A stretch of DNA of 64,000 nt. It comes from Cryoendolithus antarcticus (Eukaryota; Ascomycota; Dothideomycetes; Cladosporiales; Cladosporiaceae). This document shows, one piece after another, positions 1-11,688 of the stretch. Made by a program: the position numbers and the translations under genes. Position 1 is the first letter of the stretch. Each line of letters begins with the position of its first letter. The notes under the pieces are model-generated. The model saw nothing but the letters and a program-made list of their open reading frames with translations. It was not told the origin of the DNA and made no database searches. The stretch covers positions 62,001-126,000 of the forward strand of contig NAJO01000059.1 in the NCBI GenBank assembly GCA_002077065.1, given 5' to 3'.

Positions 1-3000
1 GTCTATGGGCTGTTTGCGCAAGCTCGGCGGGATGGCACTGGCTTTGGTCTTGCGGGGAGAGGTGCAGATGGGTCGAGGCAGAGCGTGGATGGTGGCAGGG
101 GAAGTATGGACGAGAGGAGGGCAAGCGTGGATGAAGCGGAGGAGGAGGAGACTTCGAAGGCGGAGGAGAAGAAGCCTGAAAGCAAGGGACACCGCAAGAG
201 GTTCTCGGAGACGAAGCTGCTGCGAGGGTTACTGAAACCGATACGAGAGAGGAGCGATTCGACACCTCAGGACATGACGCAGAGTCAGATCTTGCCGCCC
301 AAGGGAGAGCTCGGATCGTTGCCTGAGAGACCGGCAAGCCGTGACGAGCAACTTGACGGAGGTGACATTGTGCTTGATCGTAAGCTGCAAGCGCAGGCTA
401 AGGCAGAGATGGAGGACTCTGCGTCGACTATCGTCGGTAGGAGTCGCGCGAGTACGAGGACGAGGGATGCGAAGGCGGTGCTGGCAGAGATCTTCCACTT
501 CGATGAGCCAGAGGATGTGGTCGCCCAATTCCCATGCTTTTACGTACAGACTGTCCTTCTGCATGGCGACATTTACATCACGACCAAGCATATCTGCTTT
601 TACGCCTACTTGCCGAGAAAGGATAGCGTCGTCAAATCAGGCAACATCTCGAAAAAGGGCAAGAGTGACCCCCGATATGTGCGGCGATGGTTTGTCCTCA
701 AGGGTGATGTCCTCAACTACTACAAGGATGCTGCACATCCATACGAGCCAGTAAACGGCATCAATCTTCGCTACGCCATCACCGCTGAGTTGACGCCGGA
801 GAAGGGCAAAGAAAAAGAGACTCCATACTTCACGATCGTCACTCCGGACCGGACGTACTACCTACGAGCTGACAGCACTACAAGTGCAAAGGAGTGGGTG
901 AAGCAACTTCAGAAGGTCATCTTCCGCTCTCACAATGATGGCAATAGCGTTAAGATCTCCCTGCCGATCAGCAACATCGTGGAGGTGGAGTCGAATCCGA
1001 TTGTTGGTAACCATGACACGGTCAATCTACACGTCATCGACAACAACGAGGACTTCGCGATAGATGAGTATCTGTTCACCTTCACGACGCACGGTCAGGC
1101 AGCGCTGACAGTACTGAATGAAGTCACCCGCGACAATGAAAGTCGGCTGGTGATGGAAGGGTCGGATGAGGATGTGCAGCAGACTTCACACCTGCAGACA
1201 CCGGGAGTCCGGCGGAGTCTCTCAATTGGCAGGAGTCGATCACCAAGAATGCTACACTTGCAACCAGGCAATGTACAAGAGCAGGTGCGGTCAACACTAT
1301 CGCCGATCGGTACTGGCACGAACAGTCCCAGGGCCAGTGGCGAGTACAGTCGCAAAAGCCTGGACGTCTCGCGGGCCAGCTTAGATCGTGGAAGGTCGAG
1401 CTTCGATCGAGGTAGAAGGTCTGGTGAGCACAGTCGGACTGATACAGTGGAAAGCCGGCGGATGTCGAAGTCGCCCTTGGCACCCACGAGCAAGTCAAGC
1501 GACTCCTTCGCAACGACTTCCGAGAAGCAATCGGGATCCTCGTCTGGGCGCGGAGTGCCTGGGCCAGACATGTCTGCCAGCCAGATTCTGACAGGAGATG
1601 ATGCGTTCCGTGCACCTACAATGGTCAAGCCGCAGCCGAAGAGAACCGTATCTGGCTCTACTATCGAGCGACTACGAAGGTCATCGCGTGACACGTCGCG
1701 GGAGTCAAGTATAGCACACAGCGATCGAGTGAAGATCCACCCGCCTAGCCAGGCACAGACTGACCAGACGCTGAGCGACTCGCACAGCTCAGCTAGCGGC
1801 GGTGCTGTCTCAAGGGCATCCCATATCGCTGCCGAAGAAGATGGGCCGATGCGTGCGTCAGACGCAACCATTGCCCCAGGCGGCTCCCGCCCAATCGCCA
1901 CACCGCTGTACCACGCGGCGACAATTGCAGGCTACGTTCGGGACACTGGCAAGCGCATGGGATCCTACCTCAGCAGTAGTCCGGGCATCTACTATGAGAA
2001 GGTGACCGGTGCAATGGCGGGTGGTAAGCGTCACTACTCCGAAGCTGAAGCCTTGTCTCCCGAAGATCGCATCCCGGATCCGGAAGACTCCCTCGCAGAT
2101 GCCGAAGACGAGCGACGCTTTCAGCAGCATTTCTCGCTCGCAGAATCGGAGCGCTTGATCGCGACGTGGTACTGCTCACTACACAGAGTGCTGCCTCTGT
2201 ATGGTAAGGTGTACCTTGGCACACGTTACTTCTGTTACCGGAGTCTGCTACCTGGTACACGGACCAAGATCGTGCTACCACTGCGAGACATCTTCAACGT
2301 GGAGAAGCAGAAGAGCTACCGCATTGGGTACCCGGGTATGATCTTGGTCATCAAAGGTCATGAGGAGCTCTTCTTCGACTTTGGGAGCGTCAATTTGCGG
2401 GATGACTGTGTTGTCAGCATACTACGTGGGCTTGACGTTGTAGCTAAGATGGAGCAGTCGACGATTCTGACGGATGAAGAGAAGCTCGATGCAGACGCTG
2501 CAGCGAACGAGAATGAGCTGCTCTCGGCAGCGAGGCGGCATGACTATACGAAGACCGAGCTCCTGCCAGCTGACATCGAAGACGACGGGCCGCCGATACT
2601 GTTCGATGATGGCAGCGCTTCTGTACTGAGCTTCAAGCCGAAAGATCCTCTGAAGATCACGTGCTTGACTATTGGCTCTCGAGGTGACGTGCAGCCATAC
2701 ATCGCACTTTGCAAGGGTCTACTAGAGGAAGGCCACAAGCCCCGGATAGCTACGCATCGGGAGTTCCAAGGCTGGGTCGAGAGACACGGCATCGAATTCG
2801 CGCCCGTCGAGGGTGATCCTGCCGAGCTTATGAAACTCTGCGTCGAGCATGGCATGTTTACCCCGAAATTCATTACGGAGACCAATTCCAAGTTCCGCGG
2901 CTGGCTTGATGAGCTGCTGGACTCTGCTTGGAAGGCTTGTCAAGGCAGCGACGTGCTGATCGAGAGTCCGTCGGCCATGGCTGGCATTCACATTGCTGAG

Positions 3001-4188
3001 GCGCTGGGTATACCCTACTTCCGCGCCTTCACGATGCCCTGGACTAGAACTCGCGCCTATCCGCATGCCTTCGCCTCGCTACACTCGAAAGCTGGCGGCG
3101 CCTACAATTGGACGTCCTACGTGGTCTTCGAGAACGTCTTTTGGCACATGACCGCCGGGCAGATGAACAAATGGCGCCACGAGAGACTTGGCCTGCGTAA
3201 TACAGATCTCAAGCGACTTCAGCAGAACAAACGACCTTTCCTCTACAATTTCTCTCCTAGCGTTGTCGTGCCACCTTTGGACTTCAGTGACTGGGTCCGC
3301 GTCACAGGCTACTGGTTCCTTGACGAAGCCAACTCCTGGACCCCACCTCCCGATCTGCTAGCCTTCATTAACAAGGCGAAGTCGGACAACGCAAAGCTAG
3401 TCTACATCGGCTTCGGCTCGATCGTCGTCTCAGACTCCCGCGCTATGACCCAGCATATCGTCGACGCCGTGCTGAAAGCAGACGTCCGTTGCATCCTCTC
3501 TAAAGGCTGGTCTGATCGTCTCGATGGTGAAGACGCGCATACTACCGAAGTGCCGCTGCCGCCTTCCATCTTCCAGATCTCATCCGCGCCTCACGACTGG
3601 CTGTTCAAGCAAATCGACGCTGCGGTACATCACGGTGGCGCTGGGACTACGGGCGCCAGTTTGCGCGCTGGCATACCCACGGTCATCAAGCCTTTCTTCG
3701 GTGACCAATTCTTCTTCGCCACGCGCGTGGAAGATATTGGTGTCGGGCTGAGGGTGAAGCACATTACGCCGAACTCACTCGGGCGCGCATTGTGGATCGC
3801 CACGCATGACGACCGAATGCGGAATAAAGCTCGTGTGCTCGGCGAGCAGATCAGAGCTGAAGACGGAGTGCAGACTGCTATCAAGGCTATCTACCGAGAC
3901 ATGGAGGATGCGCGATCTCTTATCCGGCCTGTGAAGGGTGTGAAGCAAGCTAGTCAGAGCGATGTGTCAAGCACGGGAGACGCAACAGTAGATAGTGGGG
4001 ATGACGAGGGAGAGGAGAGTTGGACATTTGTGGAAAGCGAAAGTGAGGCTGACGCGGTGGGTCACCGGGGCAATACTGTGGGAAGTCCGGGGAGTTGGGA
4101 GCAACATGCGTTGCAGAGGCGGTTTGGGGGATTCGGTAAGCCGGCGCTGGGGAGTGTCGTACTTGGGAAGGGGAGGCTGCTTGGCTGA
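1..4188 (+). CDS. ATG26: Sterol 3-beta-glucosyltransferase (UGT51/ATG26 type), 5' end outside window
   Basis: Transfers glucose from UDP-glucose to ergosterol-type sterols at membranes; ATG26 orthologues also act in pexophagy in some fungi. The frame is open from base 1 with no stop, so the first in-window ATG (position 85) is probably internal and at least 1395 residues are encoded here. Domain order, numbered from base 1: a short GRAM stretch at about 160-207, a PH domain at about 209-310 (pattern YVRRWFVLKGDVLNYYKD), a serine/arginine-rich disordered stretch, a second GRAM domain at about 706-813, and a GT28/GT1 glycosyltransferase from about 885. The catalytic domain starts with TIGSRGDVQPYIALCKGL and has the nucleotide-sugar loop HHGGAGTTGASLRAGIP near 1210, followed by GDQFFFA. 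This GRAM-PH-GRAM-GT order is diagnostic of the family. No intron is needed in the visible part. The C-terminal tail is acidic. Confidence 0.95.
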   Translation, partial: VYGLFAQARRDGTGFGLAGRGADGSRQSVDGGRGSMDERRASVDEAEEEETSKAEEKKPESKGHRKRFSETKLLRGLLKPIRERSDSTPQDMTQSQILPPKGELGSLPERPASRDEQLDGGDIVLDRKLQAQAKAEMEDSASTIVGRSRASTRTRDAKAVLAEIFHFDEPEDVVAQFPCFYVQTVLLHGDIYITTKHICFYAYLPRKDSVVKSGNISKKGKSDPRYVRRWFVLKGDVLNYYKDAAHPYEPVNGINLRYAITAELTPEKGKEKETPYFTIVTPDRTYYLRADSTTSAKEWVKQLQKVIFRSHNDGNSVKISLPISNIVEVESNPIVGNHDTVNLHVIDNNEDFAIDEYLFTFTTHGQAALTVLNEVTRDNESRLVMEGSDEDVQQTSHLQTPGVRRSLSIGRSRSPRMLHLQPGNVQEQVRSTLSPIGTGTNSPRASGEYSRKSLDVSRASLDRGRSSFDRGRRSGEHSRTDTVESRRMSKSPLAPTSKSSDSFATTSEKQSGSSSGRGVPGPDMSASQILTGDDAFRAPTMVKPQPKRTVSGSTIERLRRSSRDTSRESSIAHSDRVKIHPPSQAQTDQTLSDSHSSASGGAVSRASHIAAEEDGPMRASDATIAPGGSRPIATPLYHAATIAGYVRDTGKRMGSYLSSSPGIYYEKVTGAMAGGKRHYSEAEALSPEDRIPDPEDSLADAEDERRFQQHFSLAESERLIATWYCSLHRVLPLYGKVYLGTRYFCYRSLLPGTRTKIVLPLRDIFNVEKQKSYRIGYPGMILVIKGHEELFFDFGSVNLRDDCVVSILRGLDVVAKMEQSTILTDEEKLDADAAANENELLSAARRHDYTKTELLPADIEDDGPPILFDDGSASVLSFKPKDPLKITCLTIGSRGDVQPYIALCKGLLEEGHKPRIATHREFQGWVERHGIEFAPVEGDPAELMKLCVEHGMFTPKFITETNSKFRGWLDELLDSAWKACQGSDVLIESPSAMAGIHIAEALGIPYFRAFTMPWTRTRAYPHAFASLHSKAGGAYNWTSYVVFENVFWHMTAGQMNKWRHERLGLRNTDLKRLQQNKRPFLYNFSPSVVVPPLDFSDWVRVTGYWFLDEANSWTPPPDLLAFINKAKSDNAKLVYIGFGSIVVSDSRAMTQHIVDAVLKADVRCILSKGWSDRLDGEDAHTTEVPLPPSIFQISSAPHDWLFKQIDAAVHHGGAGTTGASLRAGIPTVIKPFFGDQFFFATRVEDIGVGLRVKHITPNSLGRALWIATHDDRMRNKARVLGEQIRAEDGVQTAIKAIYRDMEDARSLIRPVKGVKQASQSDVSSTGDATVDSGDDEGEESWTFVESESEADAVGHRGNTVGSPGSWEQHALQRRFGGFGKPALGSVVLGKGRLLG

Positions 4189-4987
4189 ATGAGACTGGAT
4201 GGTGCTTGAATTCATGATGGGACGTTGAAGGTTGTGGGCTAGCGAGGCGTTTGTGGGAGGCTCTATGGTTGCATACATGCATGAATGGACGGGTAGACGG
4301 GGCGTTGGGCTTACGACGGGTAGGCCTGATAGATTGATACCACGGTGGCCTGTTCCGCTGCAATAGGACGCTTACAAAGGCTTTCATCTGAAAATGTCAG
4401 CGGTCTTCCGTCTAGTAATCCCTGACGAGCTTCAGACACCTTCAGCTTTGTCATGTTTGGCTACCCGAAGTGCAGACCTCCACGATCTGTGATGAGGTTG
4501 GAGAATAGCATTCCATCACAAGGTAGGATGCTAGCGGCTGCACTGAATGGCTTATTTACCAGCATGCATATATCGACAATTGGTGCGTTTTGCGGCCGCA
4601 AAGGTGCAGCAGTAACGCGCTGTACCATGAACGTCCGTCAGAATACAGCACGGCTGACATGCGCATCGTCCAGGCGTGAATGCAGGCCGAGGTGAATCGA
4701 TGCAGAATGTCATCAGTTGGAGCTCACAATCAACGTAATGTGGACAATGCCCATGAGCGGACGGTCATGAATGGACCTGCTTGGAGTCCTTCACCACAGA
4801 GATGGCGTGTCCCAGAAGCGCAGTGTGTCAGCCAACATGTCTGTAATCGGCGTGAGCAGAGCGACGGTATAGAATCAAGTAGTCTCCTTGATCTCCCTCG
4901 TGTCCTCCTGCATCACATCAATACCAGCCACTCTCCTCCCTTCCGCGCTTTCCTACTGAAGTCGAGCTCGAGTGACATTTCGCCGCC
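4189..4987. other. Intergenic, no supported gene
   Basis: This holds the 3' flank of the sterol glucosyltransferase gene and the promoter of the following hydrolase. Short open frames here have no recognisable protein features. A pyrimidine-rich stretch just before 4988 fits a fungal promoter or leader. Confidence 0.6.
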
Positions 4988-5931
4988 ATGTCAACCCAAC
5001 AGACCGCCAAAACCCATTTCATCGAAGGGTCTAAAGGCACCTTCGCCTACCGCCGCTTCGGAGCCAGCACAGGCACACCTCTCCTCGCCCTGATCCACTA
5101 TCGCGGCACAATGGACAAGTGGGATCCGCTCTTCATCAACTCCCTGGCCGCCTCGCGTCCTCTAATCCTCGTCGACTATCTGGGCATCGGCAAAAGCACC
5201 GGACGAGTCGCAACCTCCTTCGCGGACTCAGCAGACGATATCGTGGAGTTCCTGTCATTGGTCAAGGTCACCGATCTCGATGTTCTGGGCTTCAGCGTCG
5301 GCGGCGTCGTCGCGCAGCTTCTAGCCTTGAATCAGCCAGGCAGTCTGGAGATCCAGCATCTGATCATTTGTGGTTCCACGGCGAGTGTTGGCCCGGATAT
5401 GCCGAGTTCGACGAATGATAGCTCGTCGGCACACGTCGAGAACCTGAAGTGGGAAGACTTTAACACGTTGCTCTTCTCGCATGATGACTTGGGGAAGCAA
5501 GCCACCCTTGCTTATTGGAAAAGGCTAGGGGAGCGTACGAAGGAGACCCGTGGTGAGGACGTCACCGATTGGGTATCGCAGGGTTTCGTCGATGGCGGCG
5601 CGGCGATGAGGGCGCAGCAGCAGGCCTATGGCGCGATTCTGACTCCGGAACTCAGTCAGGGCAGAGAGGGGACGTACGATCGTCTGAGTGAATTGAAGAT
5701 GCCTGTGTTGGTCACGCAGGGCTCGGTAGGTGGACTCCAGGTCAAGCTCTCCAGTCTGCGGTCACTAACGTTTCGCAGGACGACTACCTGTTCCCGACTA
5801 TGAACAGCTGTCAGTTGCAGCAGAAAGTCCCTGACGGCCAGCTCATTGTATATCCTCACAGTTCGCATGGCTTCTTGTATCAGCATGCTGAGAGGGTCGC
5901 CCAGGATATCGTGGCTTTCGTTGGGCGCTAA
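4988..5931 (+). CDS. Alpha/beta hydrolase fold protein
   Basis: A 296-residue alpha/beta hydrolase. Exons are 4988-5725 and 5779-5931; the 53-nt intron has GTAGGT...TTCGCAG ends and is phase 0. The nucleophile elbow GFSVGG places the catalytic Ser at about 103. The second exon supplies the likely acid in DDYLFP (247-248) and the catalytic His in SSHGF (about 276). The oxyanion region is LIHYRGTMDKWDP near the N-terminus. Without splicing the frame would end just after the elbow half and lose the Asp/His pair, which supports the intron. There is no signal peptide, so it is probably cytosolic. The substrate cannot be inferred; epoxide hydrolases, haloperoxidase-like proteins and esterases share this outline. 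Confidence 0.88.
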
Positions 5932-7065
5932 TGCGCTAGTTGTTCGTGAGGACCAGGATCGAAGACTAGAGGAGAATGCTTTTTGCTGGCGAAGAAATAT
6001 GATAAAGTATCGAACCTAGAGGGATCGCCAGGTCGGGGTCCTGTCACGTCTTGTCCGTTTTATCATCTCGAAGAAAGGCACACGAAGAAAAGCACACACA
6101 AAGCCTGATCATCTCGCGGCAAGCATCATGCTCGCGTCGCTCCTGCCTCGCCGTTCGTGAAGCTTACTGTACACGTCACCCTTCTCAAACCATGCGACCT
6201 TCTCACAAGACTTCACGGATGTATATGATATGGTTCTGAGGCATCATCGCGAGACCAGGATCTGGATTTAGTCTCGAGTGTATCGTGCGAAGCCTCGATA
6301 CCGCGTTTCCTACCGCCAGACATCGCTGCATCGTCCATTCCTGTCAATATGTCACGAGTGTTCCCAAGATCGTAAAACGGATGCTGCAATCCCCCCACGA
6401 CAGCCCTGAAGCTCAATGGGTTTCTCTCCTGGTAGTAGCATCACAACGGATGCGGCCCAAAATCGGGAGGGGACAGGCCCTATCATCATCCTACGGGGGC
6501 TAGACCTTGAATGCGCATCTGCGTTTGTCGGGAGTATTACTTGAACTCGACGGTCTCAAGGCTGTCTCAGTGTTGGACTCCGACCTCGCCGAATACCGGA
6601 GCATCGACTCCATTCGGCTGGAGCACCGTCAAGATGGCCCACCTGGCCGTCCCTGCGAGTTCAGGCGCGCTGCGCATTCGGGAGTACGTTCCCTGCGGGC
6701 CGGCGCTGCTGAGTTGTGCTTGGCCGTTGCTTATCGAACACGGCATTTCCACCATATCATCTCGAGACCATGCCAAGGAGATGTTCTCCAATGATGCGCG
6801 CCAATACGCACGACACATGCGCGTTCCAGCATCAAACAATTGGGGGTGATCTGATGAACGCGAGAATGCCCAGACTTGTGGCAGCTTTATCCTCGTCAGA
6901 TTCCACCCACAGTTCCTCGAGTCTAGGCCACATTGGGACTTCTTATCTTCACCTCAAAGATGGCCTATCAGATGTGGACTTGGCAAGGCTTAGCCTCACG
7001 ATACTCTATCGCAACCAATCGCCACACTTTGTATCTGTGGCTATATGGCATGCGAAACACTCAGC

Positions 7066-7071
7066 GATAAG
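7066..7071 (+). promoter_or_regulatory. GATAAG motif, candidate AreA/NIT2 site
   Basis: CGATAAG matches the HGATAR core bound by fungal nitrogen-regulatory GATA factors. It lies 695 bases upstream of the ammonium permease ATG. A single 6-mer occurs often by chance, so the call rests on context. Confidence 0.3.
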
Positions 7072-7501
7072 ATCCGACTTCGGACACGAAACGCGATGAC
7101 AATTTTGCATTTCCTCGAACGCGGCATGGAGGCACGGCCGCGCGCTTCCACGCGTTGGGGCGACGCACATGGTAATCGAGGTGAATTTGACCGATCATGT
7201 GCGGCGAAACCTCGCTCAACGCCAGTGAGCGTTCGCCTCGAAACTCTCAGCATTCTGGAAGTTCGTCATGCCGTTGCTCCGCATGGAGTACTGGAGCCTC
7301 AGGTAAACCCTGCATGGGGTCGCTCATCAGTGATGGATTCATGTCATGCAGGCCGGGAAAAGCATGGCATCCCTCCCGCGATCTGTGTGCGCCTCTACGT
7401 GCCGAGCAATTTGCTTTCGCCTATGACAGCGCCGCAGCGTTGGTGCACCAGATCTCGGCGCTCTCTCGTGTAATTCGTCTCCTAACTTTAAACCCTACCA
7501 T

Positions 7502-7507
7502 GATAAG
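7502..7507 (+). promoter_or_regulatory. GATAAG motif, candidate AreA/NIT2 site
   Basis: TGATAAG lies 259 bases upstream of the ammonium permease start codon, a usual distance for a GATA-factor site in a nitrogen-repressible fungal promoter. The function is inferred. Confidence 0.4.
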
Positions 7508-7765
7508 GTGAGGCCCAAGCACAATTGGGTGGGCGGATCGTTTGACGTCGACCAGCAGCTCCATAAGGACCCGCCCTTGTCCGTTGTGTCGGGACCTTGT
7601 GCTGACCTCTGTACTTCTTGCTGTTGTCCATTCTCTATTTTATTGTTGTACTACACGCCCATCTCAGAGGCACATCCGAGTCTCATCGACGGGCTGGTGC
7701 ATTCCAACCCAGCTGAACGTGACCAGCGTTGGTGAAAATCCGAAGGAGCATAATCAACCGACATC

Positions 7766-9447
7766 ATGTCGTACTCATGGGTTGGCGCGCCGACGACGTT
7801 CAATGGCACGAATGAGGCTCTTGGTGGTGACTCCAGTATGGCACACATCACGAACTGCCACCGAGAAGCGCAAGCTGACCAATACTACAGACACTGAAAA
7901 CTTGAACCAATGGTATCAATCAGGTGACCAGGCGTACATTATCATTGCTTCGGCAATGGTGCTGGTCATGGTACCAGGTCTTGGCTTCCTCTACTCTGGA
8001 CTCGCGCGCAGAAAGTCGGCTTTGAGCATGATCTGGGCTTGCATGGGTTCTTTCTCGATCATCACATTCCAGTGGTACTTCTGGGGATACTCTTTGGCAT
8101 TCAGCCAGTACGCCACGAACGGCTTCATTGGTGACTTGAAGAAATTCGGACTCATGAACACGCTCGGTGCGCCTAGTCCAGGATCGCCTTTGATTCCGGA
8201 TCTGCTATACGCCTTCTACCAGGTGAGTTCGAATGACTGACTATACGAGGTGCGCACATTGACAAATGCGGCAGATGCAATTCTGCGCCGTCACAGCTGC
8301 TATCGTTGCTGGCGCAGTGGCCGAGCGCGGTCGCCTGATCCCCTTCCTGGTCTTCACCTTCTTCTGGGCAACTATCGTCTACTGCCCAATCGCCTGCTGG
8401 GTGTGGAACATCAACGGCTGGGCCTTCAAGTGGGGCGTGCTCGACTACGCTGGTGGCGGACCCGTCGAGATTGGCTCTGGTCTTTCCGCTCTCGCCTACT
8501 CCATGGTGCTCGGTCGCCGTCAAGAGAAGATGATGTTGAACTTTCGTCCCCACAACGTCTCACTCATCACTCTCGGCACCGTCTTCCTGTGGTTCGGCTG
8601 GCTCGGCTTCAACGGCGGTTCGTCCTTCGGCGCCAACCTCCGCGCAACAATGGCGTGCTGGAATTCCAACCTCACTGCCATGTTCGCAGCCATGACCTGG
8701 ACGCTTCTCGATTGGCGCCTTGCGCGAAAATGGTCCATGGTCGGCTGGTGCTCCGGTGCCATCTCTGGACTCGTCGCTGCCACGCCAGCGTCCGGTTTCA
8801 TCACTCCCTGGGGCTCCGTCGTCCTCGGCATCGTAACCGGCGTCGTGTGCAATTTCAGCACAAAGATCAAGTACTGGATCAAGATTGACGACGCCATGGA
8901 CGTGTTCGCCGAGCACGGTATCGCCGGCATGATTGGTCTCATCTTCAACGCCCTCTTCGGCGCGAACTACATCATCGGGCTCGATGGCGTCAACGGCGGC
9001 GTCTACCCGGGCGGCTGGCTCGACAAGAACTGGAAGCAACTCTACATTCAATTCGCTTACGTGATCGCTTGCTCCGCATACGCCTTTGCGATCTCTGCTC
9101 TTCTCGCCTACGGCATCAATTTCATACCCGGCCTGCATCTCCGCGCTTCTGAGGAGGCTGAGTTGTTGGGTATGGATGACGACCAGCTCGGCGAGTTCGC
9201 GTACGACTACGTGGAGGTGCGCCGTGATTACCTCGCATGGACGCCCGCGAAGGGTGAGCCCGACGCTCAAGACCACCAGATCCCCATGGGCGAGCGACAC
9301 GGCATCCACCAGCACAGCCAGATGCTGGAGGGCAAGGAGCCTAGTGAGAGCAGTGGCGACCACAACGGACCTGTAGCGCAGGGCGACAGGCACGGCGTTG
9401 CTATGGAAAAGGTCGAGCGCGAGAAGAACGCCGAGGGCCACCAATGA
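7766..9447 (+). CDS. Ammonium permease, Amt/MEP family
   Basis: Imports ammonium across the plasma membrane. Three exons, 7766-7835, 7891-8222 and 8275-9447, give 524 residues, within the usual fungal Mep range. Introns are 55 and 52 nt (GTATGG...CTACAG and GTGAGT...GGCAG). The first exon is short and extracellular in character (MSYSWVGAPTTFNGTNEALG). The family signature appears as MVLVMVPGLGFLYSGLARRK followed by FQWYFWGYSLAFS. Later segments show the expected AERGRL, GGGPVEIGSGLSALAYSMVL, FNGGSSFGANLRA and EHGIAGMIGL motifs with pore-lining His. The hydrophilic C-terminal tail begins near LRASEEAELLGMDDDQLGEFAYDYVEV, a typical Mep C-terminal regulatory region, and ends in a charged His-rich stretch. 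GATAAG motifs upstream fit nitrogen catabolite control. Confidence 0.96.
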
Positions 9448-9867
9448 GGGGTTGTGGTGCTGTAAATGGTGTTCTCTGGGGACAATTTGTTTAGTGGGAC
9501 CGATGGGTTACTGTCCGAGTCTGTGAGCGATAGAGATCTTGTGTGGATATACCAAATTTGAGACTTGTTTGCTGCAACCACATCCTCGATTCACCGCTTT
9601 CCTGCTCGTTCGAGGGTTTGCAAGTGCTCCCTGCCTGTCATCATTCTGACATATTGTTGAGCCGAACCGCTCAATAATACCCAGCTATGTACAGAAGTGC
9701 GGCCAGCAAACGTGCCTTATGCGCCTGTACTATCGTCCACAGACTGGCGCGAGACATGACCGCCTTGACAGTTCATTACTGACTGGGCTTTGTATCGCTC
9801 ATCTTATGAGTCCAGCCGAAGCATATCGCCGCAACGACGAGACAGCGACACGACTCGCTCTCTCCCC
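9448..9867. other. Convergent intergenic spacer
   Basis: A 420-nt spacer between the 3' ends of the ammonium permease and nitrilase genes. I see no gene in it. Confidence 0.6.
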
Positions 9868-11263
9868 CTAGTACGTAACTGCTTTACCATAGCTGACCAG
9901 TCCATCGTCCAACTGCTGCAGATCACTCAGATGATCCTCTTCCACTCCCTCGCTATCAAAGATGGCCTCTGCATCCATCCTCTTCCGATCAACCTTCAGA
10001 TCGAAGACGTCGAATCGCTGGTAGCCACCAACCTACATTTGCATTAGCCCAGGCATTGATAGCACAGTATGAGGCATGCATTCAACTCACAACGTCGTGG
10101 AACTGCTTAGGAGCAACGCATTCATTCAGATCCAAGTCCGCGTACACCACGCCCTCCTGCCCCTGGATACTCTCCCCAATCCTCTCCCCTCTCGGATTGA
10201 CGAAACAGCTCTCGCCTTGCGTCAAACTGTCTAGCAGTTCCGCGCTGTCGGGAGCGTGGGCTACCAGCTGGTCGCGCATGGACTTGTCCATGTAGCCGGC
10301 GCATTGCACGGCGAAGCATTTGGCTTCGAAGCAGTGGGCGGCGGTGCGGGTGAAGTTGGCGGAGAGGTTAGGGTACTGTTTCGCTTGGCCTTGAGAGGCA
10401 TTCGCTGAGGATGGGGGAGTACATGAGTGCGTGGGCCAGACGGGTGGGTAGGTCGAGATATGGAGTTGTTCTCCTTGGGCCATGAGGCTGTAGCGCGCTG
10501 CTCATTCATAGTATCAGTCATTATGTCGCCGCCGATCCCGTCTCACCCATCGAAGCATACGAGCACTGCACCGCAATAGGAGAAAGCAGATGAGACAACG
10601 TACCAAGCGGATTAGTATTCTCCCCACAAATCAGTCCCCCCACCCTCCCCACCCTCCCCCTATCAGTCACCCTTAACCCCCTCCCATCTCCCGGCGCCCA
10701 AATCAGCTTCTCCCAAAAAGTCGGCACAAGCTTCCTCCAATGATTCACCACCTCCCCCCTCTCCCCAATCAAAATCGCAGAATTCCAGATACACCCGACA
10801 CTACTCTCCGCCCTTTCATTAAATCCTACGTGCGCATATATCCGATTATCGCGGCACGCACGACGGAGCGAAGTGATTTCCGGACCACGTAGTAGAAGTG
10901 ACTGCGACGCCAGGCGGTTGAAAAGGGCATGATTTGCTATTGGAGCTGACAGGGCGGCCCAGAGGGGGAAGGCGGGGATGTGGCTGCATGGGTGGTGAGT
11001 GGGTCTGTCGTGTGGAGGCCCAGGGACCGGAGGGGGGAGGGCTTACGTTTCGGGGAAGACGACGAGGTCGGCTTTGTTGACTGCTGCCTCGCGAATCAAG
11101 GCTACGGTTTTTTGGACTGTGGCGGCGGTGTCGAGGAAGATGGGGGAGACGTTACAAGCTGGTGCTTCAAGTTAGCCGACGTGCACTGGAAGAGTGTGGG
11201 AGGTTAATGGGGGAGCTTCGTACCAGCTACGCGGACTTTGGGAAGCCAGGAGGTTGAAGCCAT
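9868..11263 (-). CDS. Nitrilase superfamily carbon-nitrogen hydrolase (aliphatic nitrilase type)
   Basis: Hydrolyses a nitrile or amide, releasing ammonia or forming an amide. Five exons on the minus strand (11263-11224, 11158-11047, 10983-10604, 10497-10091, 10032-9868) join in frame to 367 residues, the normal length of fungal nitrilases. The catalytic triad is complete: Glu50 in VVFPET, Lys135 in NHWRKLVPTFWEK and Cys170 in GGLICGENTNPLARY. Each intron has a GT donor and AG acceptor, and splicing restores continuity across conserved motifs, for example NTNPL|ARYSLMAQGEQLH and QFHDV|VGGYQRFDVF. The residues around the catalytic Cys (CGEN) differ from the CWEH seen in cyanide hydratases and plant-type nitrilases, so an aliphatic or general nitrilase is more likely. 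It lies near two nitrogen-source permeases, consistent with nitrogen scavenging. Confidence 0.92.
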
Positions 11264-11688
11264 GTTGGTGCTTCTGTCTGCGGTCCGAGTAGGCTTTATG
11301 CCCCGTGGCTGGGGGAGGACTTGAGGGTTGGCTGCTCGTTCACCAAGGGCTTGACATTTGTCAGTATCCTGCTCTCTTTTAGAATCATACACGATCAAGA
11401 GCGGGGTCGAGCTTGGCAGGGCAACATTTGTCGTTCCATTGTACGCCCTTTCGTTGATTCCTGTCGTAACATAGCGGGTATCGCGGATTGAAGCCATTGA
11501 CTTACCGATCTTATGGCTAAACGCCAGGGGAAGTCGTACACTGTACATCAGCTATGGCACACTGCATTATCTTCGCTATACAGACCAAATCCGGTCGTCC
11601 TCATGAGAACGCCTGTGTCCCAGTAGTAATGCCCCGGGTATCTCGAACACCGCCCAATGCGCCTGACTTTCCAAAGAGTCGCGATCCC
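11264..11688. other. Intergenic, nitrilase promoter
   Basis: Upstream flank of the minus-strand nitrilase and 3' flank of the ADA1 locus. One AGATAA motif can be read on the minus strand near 11563. I see no gene. Confidence 0.5.

Larger units (their letters stand above)
5932..7765. other. Long intergenic region upstream of ammonium permease
   Basis: About 1.8 kb in which I see no convincing gene. Several overlapping open frames of 60-140 codons lie between 6050 and 7500, but none shows a domain, signal peptide or consistent coding character, and they overlap each other in different frames. Two GATAAG motifs (7066 and 7502) lie in its distal half. It probably serves as the extended promoter of the permease gene. 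Confidence 0.55.

Noticed and set aside
1095..1901. 268-codon minus-strand open frame inside ATG26
   Set aside because: Lies wholly within the Ser/Arg-rich linker of the sense gene; composition is an antisense artefact.
6051..7513. Cluster of short open frames upstream of the ammonium permease
   Set aside because: They overlap in different frames, lack domains and signal peptides, and no splice pattern joins them convincingly.
8560..9444. 294-codon minus-strand open frame opposite the ammonium permease
   Set aside because: It mirrors codon usage of the sense gene, shows no domain, and the sense strand has clear Amt motifs.
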